From: Trichomonas tenax
Lineage: Eukaryota > Parabasalia > Trichomonadida > Trichomonadidae
Reading direction: 5' to 3'
Length of the DNA: 41,177 nucleotides
NCBI GenBank assembly: GCA_023091735.1
Contig: JALKBU010000421.1
Coordinates: 1-41,177, forward strand
Positions within the stretch are counted from its first letter, which is position 1; the number at the start of each line of letters is the position of its first letter. The notes under the pieces are model-generated. The model worked only from the letters and a program-made list of their open reading frames with translations, did no database searches and had not been told where the DNA came from. A program made the translations under genes and the position numbers. This document shows, piece after piece, positions 1 through 9,500 of the stretch.

Positions 1-337
1 CTATGAGTACATGGAGGTGTGTTGTCATATTTAAACATACACTATAGAATCCATTGCTAACATAAATGTTTAGAATTTTATTATTCTCCACTTTCTTTAT
101 ACAGTAAGGATAGATGTTCAATATTTCGTATTTACCCTCATAACCTTTTAAAGGAATGAATGTCATTGTTTACTTAGGAAATAAAAAAATAAATTATTTT
201 AAAAACTGAATAAATTTTATATAGTCGGGAGTTTCAAAATAAAATTAACATTGATTTTGTAAGTAATTCAAAAATTTATTTTTTATATGGGGGACCCTAA
301 CTTGTAAAACTAACTCTGTCGTAATATATATAAAAAA

Positions 338-381
338 GATGTGAGCGGAGACGTGGCGAAGACACGGATCCCGCGCACATC
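338..381. repeat. GC-rich imperfect hairpin
   Basis: The outer arms GATGTG and CACATC are perfectly complementary. The pairing continues, with one mismatch, through GCGG and CCGC, and an inner GTG/CAC pair lies around a GCGAAGA loop. The block is much more GC-rich than its surroundings. It could be a structural RNA element or the end of an old mobile repeat; the sequence alone does not decide. Confidence 0.45.
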
Positions 382-454
382 TTATTACTAACTCCGAATA
401 TGTTTTGAAGTCATTAAAATCATTAACATTTTTACGTAAAGGCGTCATCTTTCC

Positions 455-488
455 AGCCCGAAGCGAGCGAAGCGAAGCGGCACGGGCT
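455..488. repeat. GC-rich hairpin with reiterated GCGAA motif
   Basis: A perfect six-base stem (AGCCCG with CGGGCT) encloses a 22-base loop built from reiterated AGCGA/GCGAAGCG units. Composition is far from that of the flanks. It starts about 75 bases after the hairpin at 338-381, so the two may be parts of one repeat. Confidence 0.45.
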
Positions 489-539
489 CATTTTTGTGTG
501 TGTAATCTTGCAGGTCAGATTTCAACATTTAATGCAAAG

Positions 540-803
540 ATGAATCCAGAATGTTCGAAATGTAAGGCAGCACTCAGAAAATACAATTATGCCGTCAAAG
601 AAGAAAAAAGGATGGGAGAAGAAATGAATGAACAAAACGAAATCGATAATGAATTCAAAGATAAGCCAGCAGAAGATAAAATGAATATGAAAGACTTTAT
701 GATGAAAAATTATCCTACAATTGATGATTTCTTACTGTCTTACGTGAAAGATAAGTATCAAAAGACATTTGGAATTGTTAAAACATTTGCAGAACTTACT
801 TGA
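540..803 (+). CDS. Small charged hypothetical protein
   Basis: The ATG at 540 opens an 87-codon frame beginning MNPECSKCK. The frame is open further upstream to 405, but that part runs through the GC-rich hairpin and reads as non-natural repeats, so the later ATG is preferred. The protein is rich in Lys, Glu, Met and Asn, has one CxxC pair near its start, and shows no signal peptide or membrane segment. No trichomonad initiator is obvious directly upstream. I do not recognise a family. It could be a real small gene, a fragment of a larger decayed gene, or chance. Confidence 0.3.
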   Translation: MNPECSKCKAALRKYNYAVKEEKRMGEEMNEQNEIDNEFKDKPAEDKMNMKDFMMKNYPTIDDFLLSYVKDKYQKTFGIVKTFAELT

Positions 804-891
804 TATGATTAATGAAACAAAAAAGTTTAAAGTAACAAATATTCACCATGTTTATCATGTAAAAAGGCTCTAAAATACAGGGTTAGTTTTT

Positions 892-905
892 GGTGAGATC
901 TCACC
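892..905. repeat. 14-bp perfect palindrome
   Basis: GGTGAGATCTCACC is a perfect palindrome, followed at once by a further half-site (CCTCACCT). It lies about 180 bases before the initiator of the first surface-protein gene. It is a candidate dimeric protein site, with no other support. Confidence 0.4.
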
Positions 906-933
906 TCCTCACCTAAATATGTTTTTATACTTC

Positions 934-948
934 TTTTTTTTTTTTTTT
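934..948. repeat. Poly-T tract (15 T)
   Basis: An uninterrupted run of about 15 T in the spacer upstream of the broken surface-protein gene. It is a simple homopolymer and likely to vary in length or be misread in sequencing. Confidence 0.6.
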
Positions 949-1085
949 GATGTAGACATTAATCATCAATGATTTTTCACGATATTATAACGGAAACATC
1001 ACATTGAAAAGTGTGATCAGTAAAAATACTTATTGAGGAAATTTTATGTTTTTCAAGGCTCTTCGGGATTACAAGACATTTACTT

Positions 1086-1090
1086 TCATA
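1086..1090 (+). promoter_or_regulatory. Trichomonad-type initiator TCATA
   Basis: TCATA fits the trichomonad Inr core (TCA, pyrimidine, A/T) and is followed by AAA and an ATG at 1094. The same spacing occurs before the 12981 gene. This marks ATG 1094, not the in-frame ATG at 1046, as the original start of the surface-protein gene that follows. Confidence 0.5.
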
Positions 1091-1093
1091 AAA

Positions 1094-2779
1094 ATGTTAT
1101 TTTATAGCCTTCTCGCAGCTTCAAGCACTTAATCTTCACACAGCAGAAGAACAACAGCCTACCCTGCAATTCTTCACTAACCATTATTGGTTCGAATATG
1201 ATGAGAAAGATATGTATTCTAAATTCCAAACAGAGACAATACTTGACTCAACATTCGCATCGAAATCCATCAAAAAAGACTTCTATTACTCGCATATTAC
1301 AATAGCTCATAACACAACATTTTCAAATACAATTTCGTTAGGAGACGGCATGGGAATGAACCACGGTGGCGTTTTACTGCTTCTTTCCTGCATTTATGAG
1401 GCCACAGACAATGTCTCGTTCATTAATAATTCGGAAGTTAATGGCGGAGCTCTTGCTTTGCTAGAAACAGCAGTTTTCTTACAGAATGTGCAATTCAGCA
1501 GCAACAAGGCCATAAAGGAGGGTGGATCTATCTTCTATTCCGGTGATTCACAAGTTGACGCAAGATATCCAAGTGATAACTACTCTTTGATGAAGAATAT
1601 GTGCAAATTCGAGAAGAACATCGCCTGCAATAGAGGTGGCGCTTGTTATGTACAGTCTTGTAATTTACTTGCAATTCAGGAAAGTTCTTTCAGGGAAAAC
1701 TCAGCTGTTTTTAATGGTGGAGCCATCTATGTTAGCAAATCTTTCCATGTTGACATCTTGTATACGTCTTTCATCGAAAATAAGGTAAATGTAACAAACA
1801 AACCGATTTTCGACATTCCTAGAACAGAAAACGAAACAAATACCACAACAAACGGTACCAAAAATATCTATAAGTACATAAATCCCGAAGGATTTCGCGG
1901 AGGAAGCGCTATTTTCGCGAGATCTAAAAGAATCAGATGTGATTTGAGATTTAACAATAACTGCTTCAACAATAATCATACCTCTGGATATCCAATTGGC
2001 AATGGCACATATTATGGCATAGGACATGAAATTTTGATTGTTGACAAAGTTAATCTTATTTTTATTTCAGACACCATTTCTTCGAAGTATTATCACCATG
2101 ATGACCTTGTCAAGGGTTTCAATGAAGCAGAAATACTAAGTCAGCAATTGAATGATACGAGAGCAGACCTTATAGTATGCGAAACATTCGATGTCAATGA
2201 CACGATGCCTTCCATTAATGTGACATTTAATGGAACAATTCCTGTCAACACTCCTGCAGAAGGGAACATATCGGAAGTTCCAAGTCCAACATTTTCGAAG
2301 TTCCAGCAACACCGAAGGCCCGAAAGCCAGATTACATCGCTCCAACAGAAAATGCGAAACCAATAACTCTCGATTTCAGAAGCTTTGTTAATTGAAACTT
2401 TAGTATCAAGCCGCCTAAAACGCCTATCCCTGAAATAACACCTGCTCCAAATTATGCATATCCTACAGTAACACCACAAGACGCCAGCGCTGAGCAATCT
2501 GATAGAACTGTTAACATGAAGGCGCTATTTAGTGTCATTGGTGTTCTTGTTGTCGGATTTATCGCAGCGGGTGTTGTTCTATTGGTATGCTTCTTTAAGC
2601 ATAAGAAAGCGGCTCCACCTCCTCCTGAGCACGAATTGGAGACAGATGACGAAGATCTCGATAAGACAAGAGATGATTTTGCTGTTACATTCCAGAATAA
2701 TCCAAATGTCTGTATTATTACTACCATTGCTGCCGATCCTGATGATGATATTCTTTACATGAAAAATAATGACTTCTAG
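1094..2779 (+). pseudogene. Broken Pmp-like surface protein (paralogue of next gene)
   Basis: The original product was a single-pass surface protein with GGA(I/L) and FxxN repeats, as in chlamydial Pmp and trichomonad Pmp-like families. The gene is in three pieces. A leader (MLFYSLLAASS, signal-like) starts at 1094 and stops at 1130. The body is open in another frame from 1092 to 2366 and carries repeats such as NGGALALLE and EGGSIFYSG. The C-terminal part is in the leader's frame again, from about 2290. It contains a TGA at 2393, a membrane segment after 2516, and an acidic tail ending KNNDF at 2779. The downstream paralogue (3449-5443) has the same order in one frame: leader, LHT motif, repeats, conserved GxGxEIL segment, TM, and acidic tail ending NNMNF. 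At least two frameshifts plus one stop argue for a pseudogene. Sequencing error could explain one break but hardly all three. Confidence 0.75.
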
Positions 2780-3435
2780 CGACTTTTTCTTAATAAATAT
2801 TTTGATTTCCAAAAATATTTTTAAGTATGGCAGTTTCAATATTCTCTATATGATTTTTATAACGAGATTATGTTATTGAATTGCTTGTGAATGATTGTTT
2901 CATTGATAATTGTTTTTCGATGAAATGATAATCAATAAATAACTATCAATGATTCGTTATTTGAATACCATAGTCATAGAGTATAGGATTCTCCGGGCAA
3001 CTTTGATAGATAACAATATTTATAAAGAAATGACAATATATCGACATTGAAAGCGTTATCCATCAAATCACAGCTTCCAAAATTCAAATGCTCAAAAATT
3101 TCTTTAATATGAGAATGCACATAAGTTATTTAATCCAATAATAAGAAATACGAACAAAAAATTATTCAACAATAAGGCTCAAAATTTATTTCACAATGTT
3201 TCCTATAGCATAGGAATTATATGCTTTTGGTCCAAATCATCACAACAGGAATGAGTTAAGCTTTTAGTGCATAATTGAGTTAAAAATAAAGATTCATTCA
3301 GAAACTATACCAATGAAGTCCAAATATGAAAGAAGAATTTACTCTTTAACTTTTTTTACATCGTCAAAAAGTTTTTCCGAAATAGCTTGACTGCGTACAT
3401 AGATACAATGTTACGTTTTGACACATTGAAAATTT
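2780..3435. other. AT-rich spacer
   Basis: It holds the 3' end of the broken surface gene, with a TAATAAATA stretch at about 2790 that could serve as the TAAA-type poly(A) signal known in trichomonads. Beyond that I see only AT-rich sequence up to the initiator of the next gene. Confidence 0.5.
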
Positions 3436-3440
3436 TCACA
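3436..3440 (+). promoter_or_regulatory. Trichomonad-type initiator TCACA
   Basis: TCACA matches the trichomonad Inr core and ends eight bases before the ATG at 3449, giving the very short 5' UTR usual in this lineage. Confidence 0.55.
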
Positions 3441-3448
3441 ATTTCTGA

Positions 3449-5443
3449 ATGATTTCTTTACTCTTTTATTCTTCTTTTAGTTTTGGAGTTTTAAGTCTCC
3501 ACACCCAAGGGTCATCTGAAGGTCAACAGTTGCCTTCTTTTCAGACAAACACAGAAGAACCATATCCCAATGTTTCCAAACATTCAGGTGAAACATTGAC
3601 TTTATCTGGCAATGTAACAAGTAGGACCGAATATTTCTTTTCTCAAATTACGCTCGGTAAGAATGTTTTATTTAACCAAAATATTGCATTTGGTAAAGGA
3701 TTAGCACCGGGTTATGGTGGTGCCTTGTATGCTTTCTTTTCAATTATTCAGTCGTCAAAAGAAAATGTTTCTTTTCTGAATAATGTAGCTTCACTTGGCG
3801 GAGCTTTAGCGTGTATTGAATCCACAACATATATAAACAAAAGCATATTTAAAAACAACAGAGCCTTACGTTCAGGTGGTGCAATTTTTGCTTCAGGTAT
3901 TCTACTAAATACAAATTCACCTCCAGGGCAAGCATATTCACTAATATTGGAGAACTGCACATTCTTCAATAACACTGCCGATGTCAATGGTGGGTCTATT
4001 CACACAAAAATTCTCAACTCATTAGTTATAATGAAATCTCATTTTACAAAGAATACTGCTTCTTTTAAGGGAGGTGCGCTATTCATTGAATCAACATCAA
4101 ACGTCCAAATAGAAAGCTGTGACTTTTATCTCAATTTATTGAGTTCTTCAAAAGTCATGGAAAGGTATAATGAAGCAAAGGCTAAAACAGGTGCATATAA
4201 TGCAGCAAGGGCTGAAACAGGTGCAGATAACTCAGCAGATGGCAGAGGCCCAGGCGAAGAAACCACAGTTAATATAGACGGAGAAATCAATGCTTCCAGA
4301 AGAGCTTTACTCGAAGATTCCTCAAATCCTACTTTCGCATCGAATTTTAGCTATGCAAATCTGAAGATTATTTCCTCGGATAAGAGGCGCGGTGGCGGTG
4401 CAATTTGTGTGGCTTCAATAATTCAATGTGAAATGATAACAAGCGACTGCTGCTTCAATAATAATTTAGCTAGAACTTATTATATTAATGAATCAAATTA
4501 TCAAGGATTTGGAAATGAAATACTCGTATTAGGCAAAGTCAGTTTCATCTCAATAGATGATGTTATTGCTTCCAATGTTTCTAATTTTGATACCCTTGTA
4601 CAATCTGATGTTTATAAAGAGAATACTCCAAATGTAGCAATCCAGCCATTCCCAGATCTTCATCTAACGCGTTGCATTCCATTTATTCCACTAAATATAA
4701 CAACGTTTGAACTCAGTCCTTCCTATCCAGCTGGAAGTACCAGTCTGTCACAAATCAGTACTAGCTCTGTGCCATCTCCGACAGAATATACATATGTGGC
4801 CACACCTATCACGAAATGTTATAATTTAACTAAATTCAATACAATAGCAATCGCCTTGAACACATTTAGTAACCACATAAACCCTAAAAGATCAGCATAT
4901 CCTACGGTATCAAATTCACCATCACCAATGGGATATGTCAAAGCTACAACACCACCAAGAACGGCAACAAAAGAACCTGGCAAATGGGAAATTATAACTC
5001 AAACGGAAACCCAATCAGTAACCATACTATTAACTAATACTACAACAACCACAAAGACTATAAATGATGGTACTTATTCATACATTTATATTACTACCCA
5101 AGTTGAGACATTCACCACTGTTATTGTCCTCACCGAGGCTGTTGTCTATGATACTGCCGAAAAGCAGAAATACAACTCAATGATACTTATCATTCTTGTT
5201 TCAATCGGTATGGTATTAATCCTTGGCGTTGCTATGATTGGCCTTTATCTTTATCGTGAAAAGAATAAGAAAGACGATAGTGTCGACTTCAGTGAAGAAC
5301 CAGAAACATATGAAGATGGAGACGACATTGGCCACACTTCGCAATCTCTCATGACGAACAAAGAAATTGAAATACTAGAATCCCTCACAGATCATGGTCC
5401 AGATGAAGAAGATGATACATACCTTAATAATATGAACTTCTAA
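3449..5443 (+). CDS. Pmp-like single-pass surface protein
   Basis: This 664-residue protein is probably exposed on the cell surface. Residues 1-17 form a signal peptide (MISLLFYSSFSFGVLSL). From about 60 to 360 it has repeats in which FNN/FxxN alternates with GGA(I/L): LGGALACIE, SGGAIFASG, FKGGALFIES, GGGAICVAS. These resemble the Pmp-type beta-helix repeats. Residues 241-264 hold a 10-residue repeat. From about 420 to 575 it is rich in Thr, Ser and Pro, a likely O-glycosylated stalk. A membrane segment follows at about 577-601, then an acidic cytosolic tail of about 60 residues ending TYLNNMNF. N-x-S/T sites are frequent. The start is supported by an Inr just upstream. The stop TAA is followed by A, forming the TAAA expected of a trichomonad poly(A) signal. 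The broken gene upstream is its tandem paralogue. Adhesion is a guess from the family; the ligand is unknown. Confidence 0.85.
   Translation: MISLLFYSSFSFGVLSLHTQGSSEGQQLPSFQTNTEEPYPNVSKHSGETLTLSGNVTSRTEYFFSQITLGKNVLFNQNIAFGKGLAPGYGGALYAFFSIIQSSKENVSFLNNVASLGGALACIESTTYINKSIFKNNRALRSGGAIFASGILLNTNSPPGQAYSLILENCTFFNNTADVNGGSIHTKILNSLVIMKSHFTKNTASFKGGALFIESTSNVQIESCDFYLNLLSSSKVMERYNEAKAKTGAYNAARAETGADNSADGRGPGEETTVNIDGEINASRRALLEDSSNPTFASNFSYANLKIISSDKRRGGGAICVASIIQCEMITSDCCFNNNLARTYYINESNYQGFGNEILVLGKVSFISIDDVIASNVSNFDTLVQSDVYKENTPNVAIQPFPDLHLTRCIPFIPLNITTFELSPSYPAGSTSLSQISTSSVPSPTEYTYVATPITKCYNLTKFNTIAIALNTFSNHINPKRSAYPTVSNSPSPMGYVKATTPPRTATKEPGKWEIITQTETQSVTILLTNTTTTTKTINDGTYSYIYITTQVETFTTVIVLTEAVVYDTAEKQKYNSMILIILVSIGMVLILGVAMIGLYLYREKNKKDDSVDFSEEPETYEDGDDIGHTSQSLMTNKEIEILESLTDHGPDEEDDTYLNNMNF
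4169..4240 (+). repeat. 30-bp in-frame tandem repeat
   Basis: Two 30-bp units (4169-4198 and 4199-4228) and a partial third lie inside the Pmp-like gene. They encode NEAKAKTGAY and NAARAETGAD, then NSADG. The unit length is a multiple of three, so copy-number change would keep the frame. The broken paralogue lacks this insert. Confidence 0.8.
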
Positions 5444-5494
5444 AGTATTTTTTTATTCGGTAAAATAAAAATAACTATTGAAATAAAACAATGT

Positions 5495-5760
5495 TTAAAG
5501 ACCATCATAATGAACGTGAACACTTCCTGTTGAGTCTTCATCCTGAGCATAAGGATTTGCGGATTGTCGAAGCCTCCAAAGCCATCTCTCGACTTTCTTG
5601 ATGACTCTGTATATGTTGAATCGTTTGAATCAAACGATATTGTGATAATTCGAGACTTGTTTTCGATGAAGAAATCTGAGTGCAGTCAGTTGTGTTCCAA
5701 TCGTCAGAGCTCACGCTCTTTTTGGATACAAGAGACAGAGCAAGAAGTGGCGTAATCATT
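5495..5760 (-). pseudogene. Decayed 3' end of a minus-strand gene
   Basis: On the minus strand one frame reads SFDSNDSTYTESSRKSRDG and then GFGGFDNP. A shift of frame leads into NPYAQDEDSTGSVHVHYDG, Leu and a TAA at 5497-5495. The acidic, Ser/Thr-rich, Gly-containing text with a proper stop looks like the cytosolic tail of a trichomonad surface protein. Upstream (5640-5760) the frames are interrupted. The fragment converges tail to tail with the intact Pmp-like gene, only about 50 bases away. No membrane segment survives, so the family is uncertain. Chance is possible. Confidence 0.35.
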
Positions 5761-6561
5761 TCTTGAAAATGATATATTTTTGTGATAAATTCACTGCAAT
5801 TTTTTCATAGCATATTTTTGTGAGTGATTCAAAAAAAGGTTGTGTGAATTATCGATATATGGTGACATCAATGAAGCGATTTTGTTTCATTTCTAGATAT
5901 TATTACTTTTAAAATTATGATATATAATTAAAATATGACCTATTTATGCCTATAAACATAGTTTTTGTTCAATCAAACCAGAAATTGAAAAATTAATTTA
6001 ATAACATCTTCACTTTGCTATGACACATTGATATATCTATTTCAAAATGAAACTATTGTTTAATTATAGATCCATAAATGATGATGTTGATAATTGGATG
6101 TTATTTTGTGATTTATGTTCAAAACATTTCTCATGAAAGATGAATATAATAATCAACAAATATTTGCCTAAAAGAGTATAGAATTATTCTCATTTTTACC
6201 ATAAAACAAAAATGAGGTTTTGTTGAAATTATATTTGCCTTTTACCTTCTTAATCAAACATTTTATTTCTTTTCTAGATGTAAATTACTAATGCAATGTT
6301 AATGAAATTTTCATTCTTATGAAATAAACATTTTCATTCATTCTTATTTCATTGAATTATGCCTTGATAACTTAATCCAATCATCAAAACACTTTTTTAA
6401 ATATGAATTTATTCATATAATGGAAATAAGAATGACTATGATTAGAAATCTAAATTCGATGTCTCATTTTGGGAAATGATATTTTTGATATCTGTGTGTT
6501 GAATGGAAATAGTTTGTAGTTGTTATACATAAATAAACAAACAAAATTTATAAAAAAAACA
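5761..6561. other. AT-rich spacer
   Basis: I see no gene, RNA or repeat in this stretch. On its right side lies the 3' end of the large minus-strand gene; TAAA occurs about 15 bases past that gene's stop. Confidence 0.5.
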
Positions 6562-9500
6562 TTAATGAAATGGAATAAAAGGTAAATGAATGGAGTGATA
6601 ATTGATCAAAATGTGTCTTATGTTTTGGTAAACAGAATAAACGAGTGGATGGTTCTCTCTTGAGTCATCTGTGTGCTTCAGAACTGATGCCAAAAGAGGC
6701 TCTGCATTAAGGAGAATGAAATCAGTGATGATTCTTATGCTTTGAACTGAAGATTGTGATTTCTTGAGAACAATCGGAAGCGAAAGCCATTCTTCAATCA
6801 ATCTTTCGTATTTGTGGTTGATTGTGTTGATGTATCGTGAAGAAGCGAGTGATGTCAATCGAATAACATTCGTTATTGATCTCGTTGGATCTCTGTAAAT
6901 GATGTTCGAGATAATGAAAACGGACCTTAAAATGTGAACGAATCCTTCTGGAGCATGAATGAGGATATCAATCATTTCATCATCATTTGTAGATTTATTG
7001 ATGCTTGCAACAACATCAAATGTCTTCAAAATGTTGCATAAACAAAGTGTTGTTTGATTTAATGAACTGAATGGCTCTGGAACAGTTGAAATTTCATAGC
7101 AAACGAGAGTTCTCGTGAAATAATTCATCATATTATTCGAGCACAAAATGTCGAATACACTTAAACTAACATTTGTATCAACGTTTGGTAATGATAAAAT
7201 CGAAGTAGAAAGAATTAAATCAGGTGAAATTAATGCTTCTTCTAATGAATTCGTTGATGATAACAATTTGATAATTTTCTGGATAATGAAATCAGGAGAA
7301 TTGGATTTCGCTGAAATAACATCTCTATACATTTCATCGCATTTTAGTTTTGTTGATAGTTTGATTTTCTGTGGTCCAATAATTATTTTGTCTTTCTTTT
7401 GTTGAATGATTGTTTCAGATAATTTTGCAGAAAATGATTCGCAAATGAATTCACCATCAAATGTTATTTTTGCATTGATGGGTCTGTTTGTTGATGGAGA
7501 AATTACTTCGAATAAACAGACATTCATTGCTTTGATCTTTTCTGTTGAAATTGGGCATAAATTTATTGTCACGAATTCTCGTGATGTTTCAAGAACAAAA
7601 TCGGATATACTTCTTGGTGTGTCTAATAATTTGATCTTCGGAAGAATGAGTTTAAACAATCGACTAACGCTGTTGTTTCTTATTGTCATCGGCATTGCCA
7701 TCGATGAATAAAATGTTTTATAACTTATCGATGTTTGATCGAATTCTGAATAACTTGAAATATTTCTTGATTTATTTGTTCTGTTGAGTTTCTGTGGAGA
7801 CTTCATTGGTGTTGAAATGTTTTCGAGTTTTATGTTATCTTCTGATATTATAACTTTAGTTTTTGTAACATTATCATCATTAAAATATGTTTTTCCTTGA
7901 TTGTTAACTGATTCATCGTTAGTTGTATCAATATTGATGTCTTGAAGTTCATCGAGAAGTTCAGCATTTGATTCATTGAGGCGCTTTTGAGATTCTAGGA
8001 ATACTTTGTTGTTTTCGATTTCTTTTTCATAGAAATCAATATCGAATGTTTCATTACCACCAAAGTTTAATTTCATGACTGGATATTTGTGTTTGTTGCT
8101 GAATTCTTTTGAACTCTTTTCTATTGGTGATAAATTGTTATATGGACTTTCATTGATTTCTCGCGATTGAGTCTTTGGAAATTGCGGTTTTTCGAGCTGA
8201 GGAATGATTCTTTCTCGAATGATTGGTGATGAAATGAAAGAAGGAATTTCCAAGCGTGGTGGAGTGCTTTGAGAAATGCGAACATTGAGTGGAGGAGCAG
8301 CGAGTTGTGTGATTTTAGTTTTAAGTGTTGGTGGAGTTCTTTTCGGTGATGATGTTGGTTTTCCATCGAGATTTAATGGAGGGGCAACTTTTTGTGTTCT
8401 CTTTGAAGGAGTTTCTTGAATATTCTCCCAAAAGTTTTTCTTCTTTGGAAAAACATCTTCAGCAAATCTAACGTGAGGTATTTCGTGTATTGGCTCTGTA
8501 AGATATCCAGAAGGCTTTGGAGGACTTCTTTCTTCGATTTGGAATCCTTCATCATCAAATGAAGATTCATCAACAGTTAAATCTTCATCATTGTTATTGA
8601 TATAAATCAATGGAATTTCTGGTTTAATTAAACACCAATCTTGGAATTCGTTGGCATCAAATTCATACTTAAATTGAAGATTATTTGGAATTTGATTGAA
8701 GTAATTTGATTCAATATTTTGTCCCATGAAATTATTCATCAAATCTTCATTTTCATAATTTAGATCATTTTGATTGTCTTCGATATTAAAGTCATCAATA
8801 TTCATTGCTTTCTTCAGCATATTGAGACTTGAATCCGCTTTCATATTCTTCATATCAAGAACAAATTGATTTGGTCTGTTATTAATAACTATATCCTCAT
8901 TAAATTCATAGATCGTATAATCTCTATTATTGATTAATTCTGCATTGTCGATTTGCTTTAGTTTAAGATTATCTGAATTGTTAATGAAATTGTTTGAAGG
9001 ATATAATTTAATTTGATCACCGATTTCACCTTCAAAAAGTTGAGTATTGATTGAACGAACTTTGATGTTCGAAATTGTAATGTTTGAATCATTTCTGAAC
9101 ATATGCTGTTTCAATTTCATGTCTGGAGATGAAACTTTAAGTTTTTCTATTTTGTCGAGAAATTCATTTTCTGGTGGCACATTTGTGAAATCTGTTTCTG
9201 CTTGAATGAGAGATGAAACTGTAGGATCGTTGATTCTTGTTTTACGCTCAACAATGTCAGTAATTTCTCCTGTTTCGAAGAGAGAAAACTGATTTTGATT
9301 CGATGCGAATATTGTTGGATTCTTCAAATTGTAATCAATCAAAGAAGAAATTGTTCTTGAACGAATATCTTGTGGTAAATTAGTTGAAGTGATTAATTTA
9401 TCAACTAAATCATGGATATGTTCATCATTCATTTCATTGTTAGTTGAAATGAACTCGTTTTCTGAATTAGAATTATCCGTTTCAAACAAATGTGAATTTG

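Larger units (their letters stand above)
1..539. other. AT-rich spacer with two GC-rich islands
   Basis: I see no convincing gene here. The stretch is strongly AT-rich except for two short GC-rich blocks (338-381 and 455-488), listed separately. The short reading frame antisense to the region at 245-448 has no recognisable domain and is treated as chance. Confidence 0.5.

Noticed and set aside
1188..1200. GGTTCGAAT resembling a tRNA B box
   Set aside because: It lies inside the surface-protein body, and no A box or cloverleaf can be drawn around it.
1094..1212. A short intron joining the leader and body of the first surface gene
   Set aside because: No GT...AG pair in the interval has a length that restores the frame, and the trichomonad branch/3' splice motif (ACTAACACACAG) is absent here and, by eye, in the whole window.
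6492..6503. Reverse complement of a 3' splice-like motif (CAACACACAG)
   Set aside because: It lies beyond the stop of the giant minus-strand gene and lacks the ACTAAC branch sequence and a matching 5' site.
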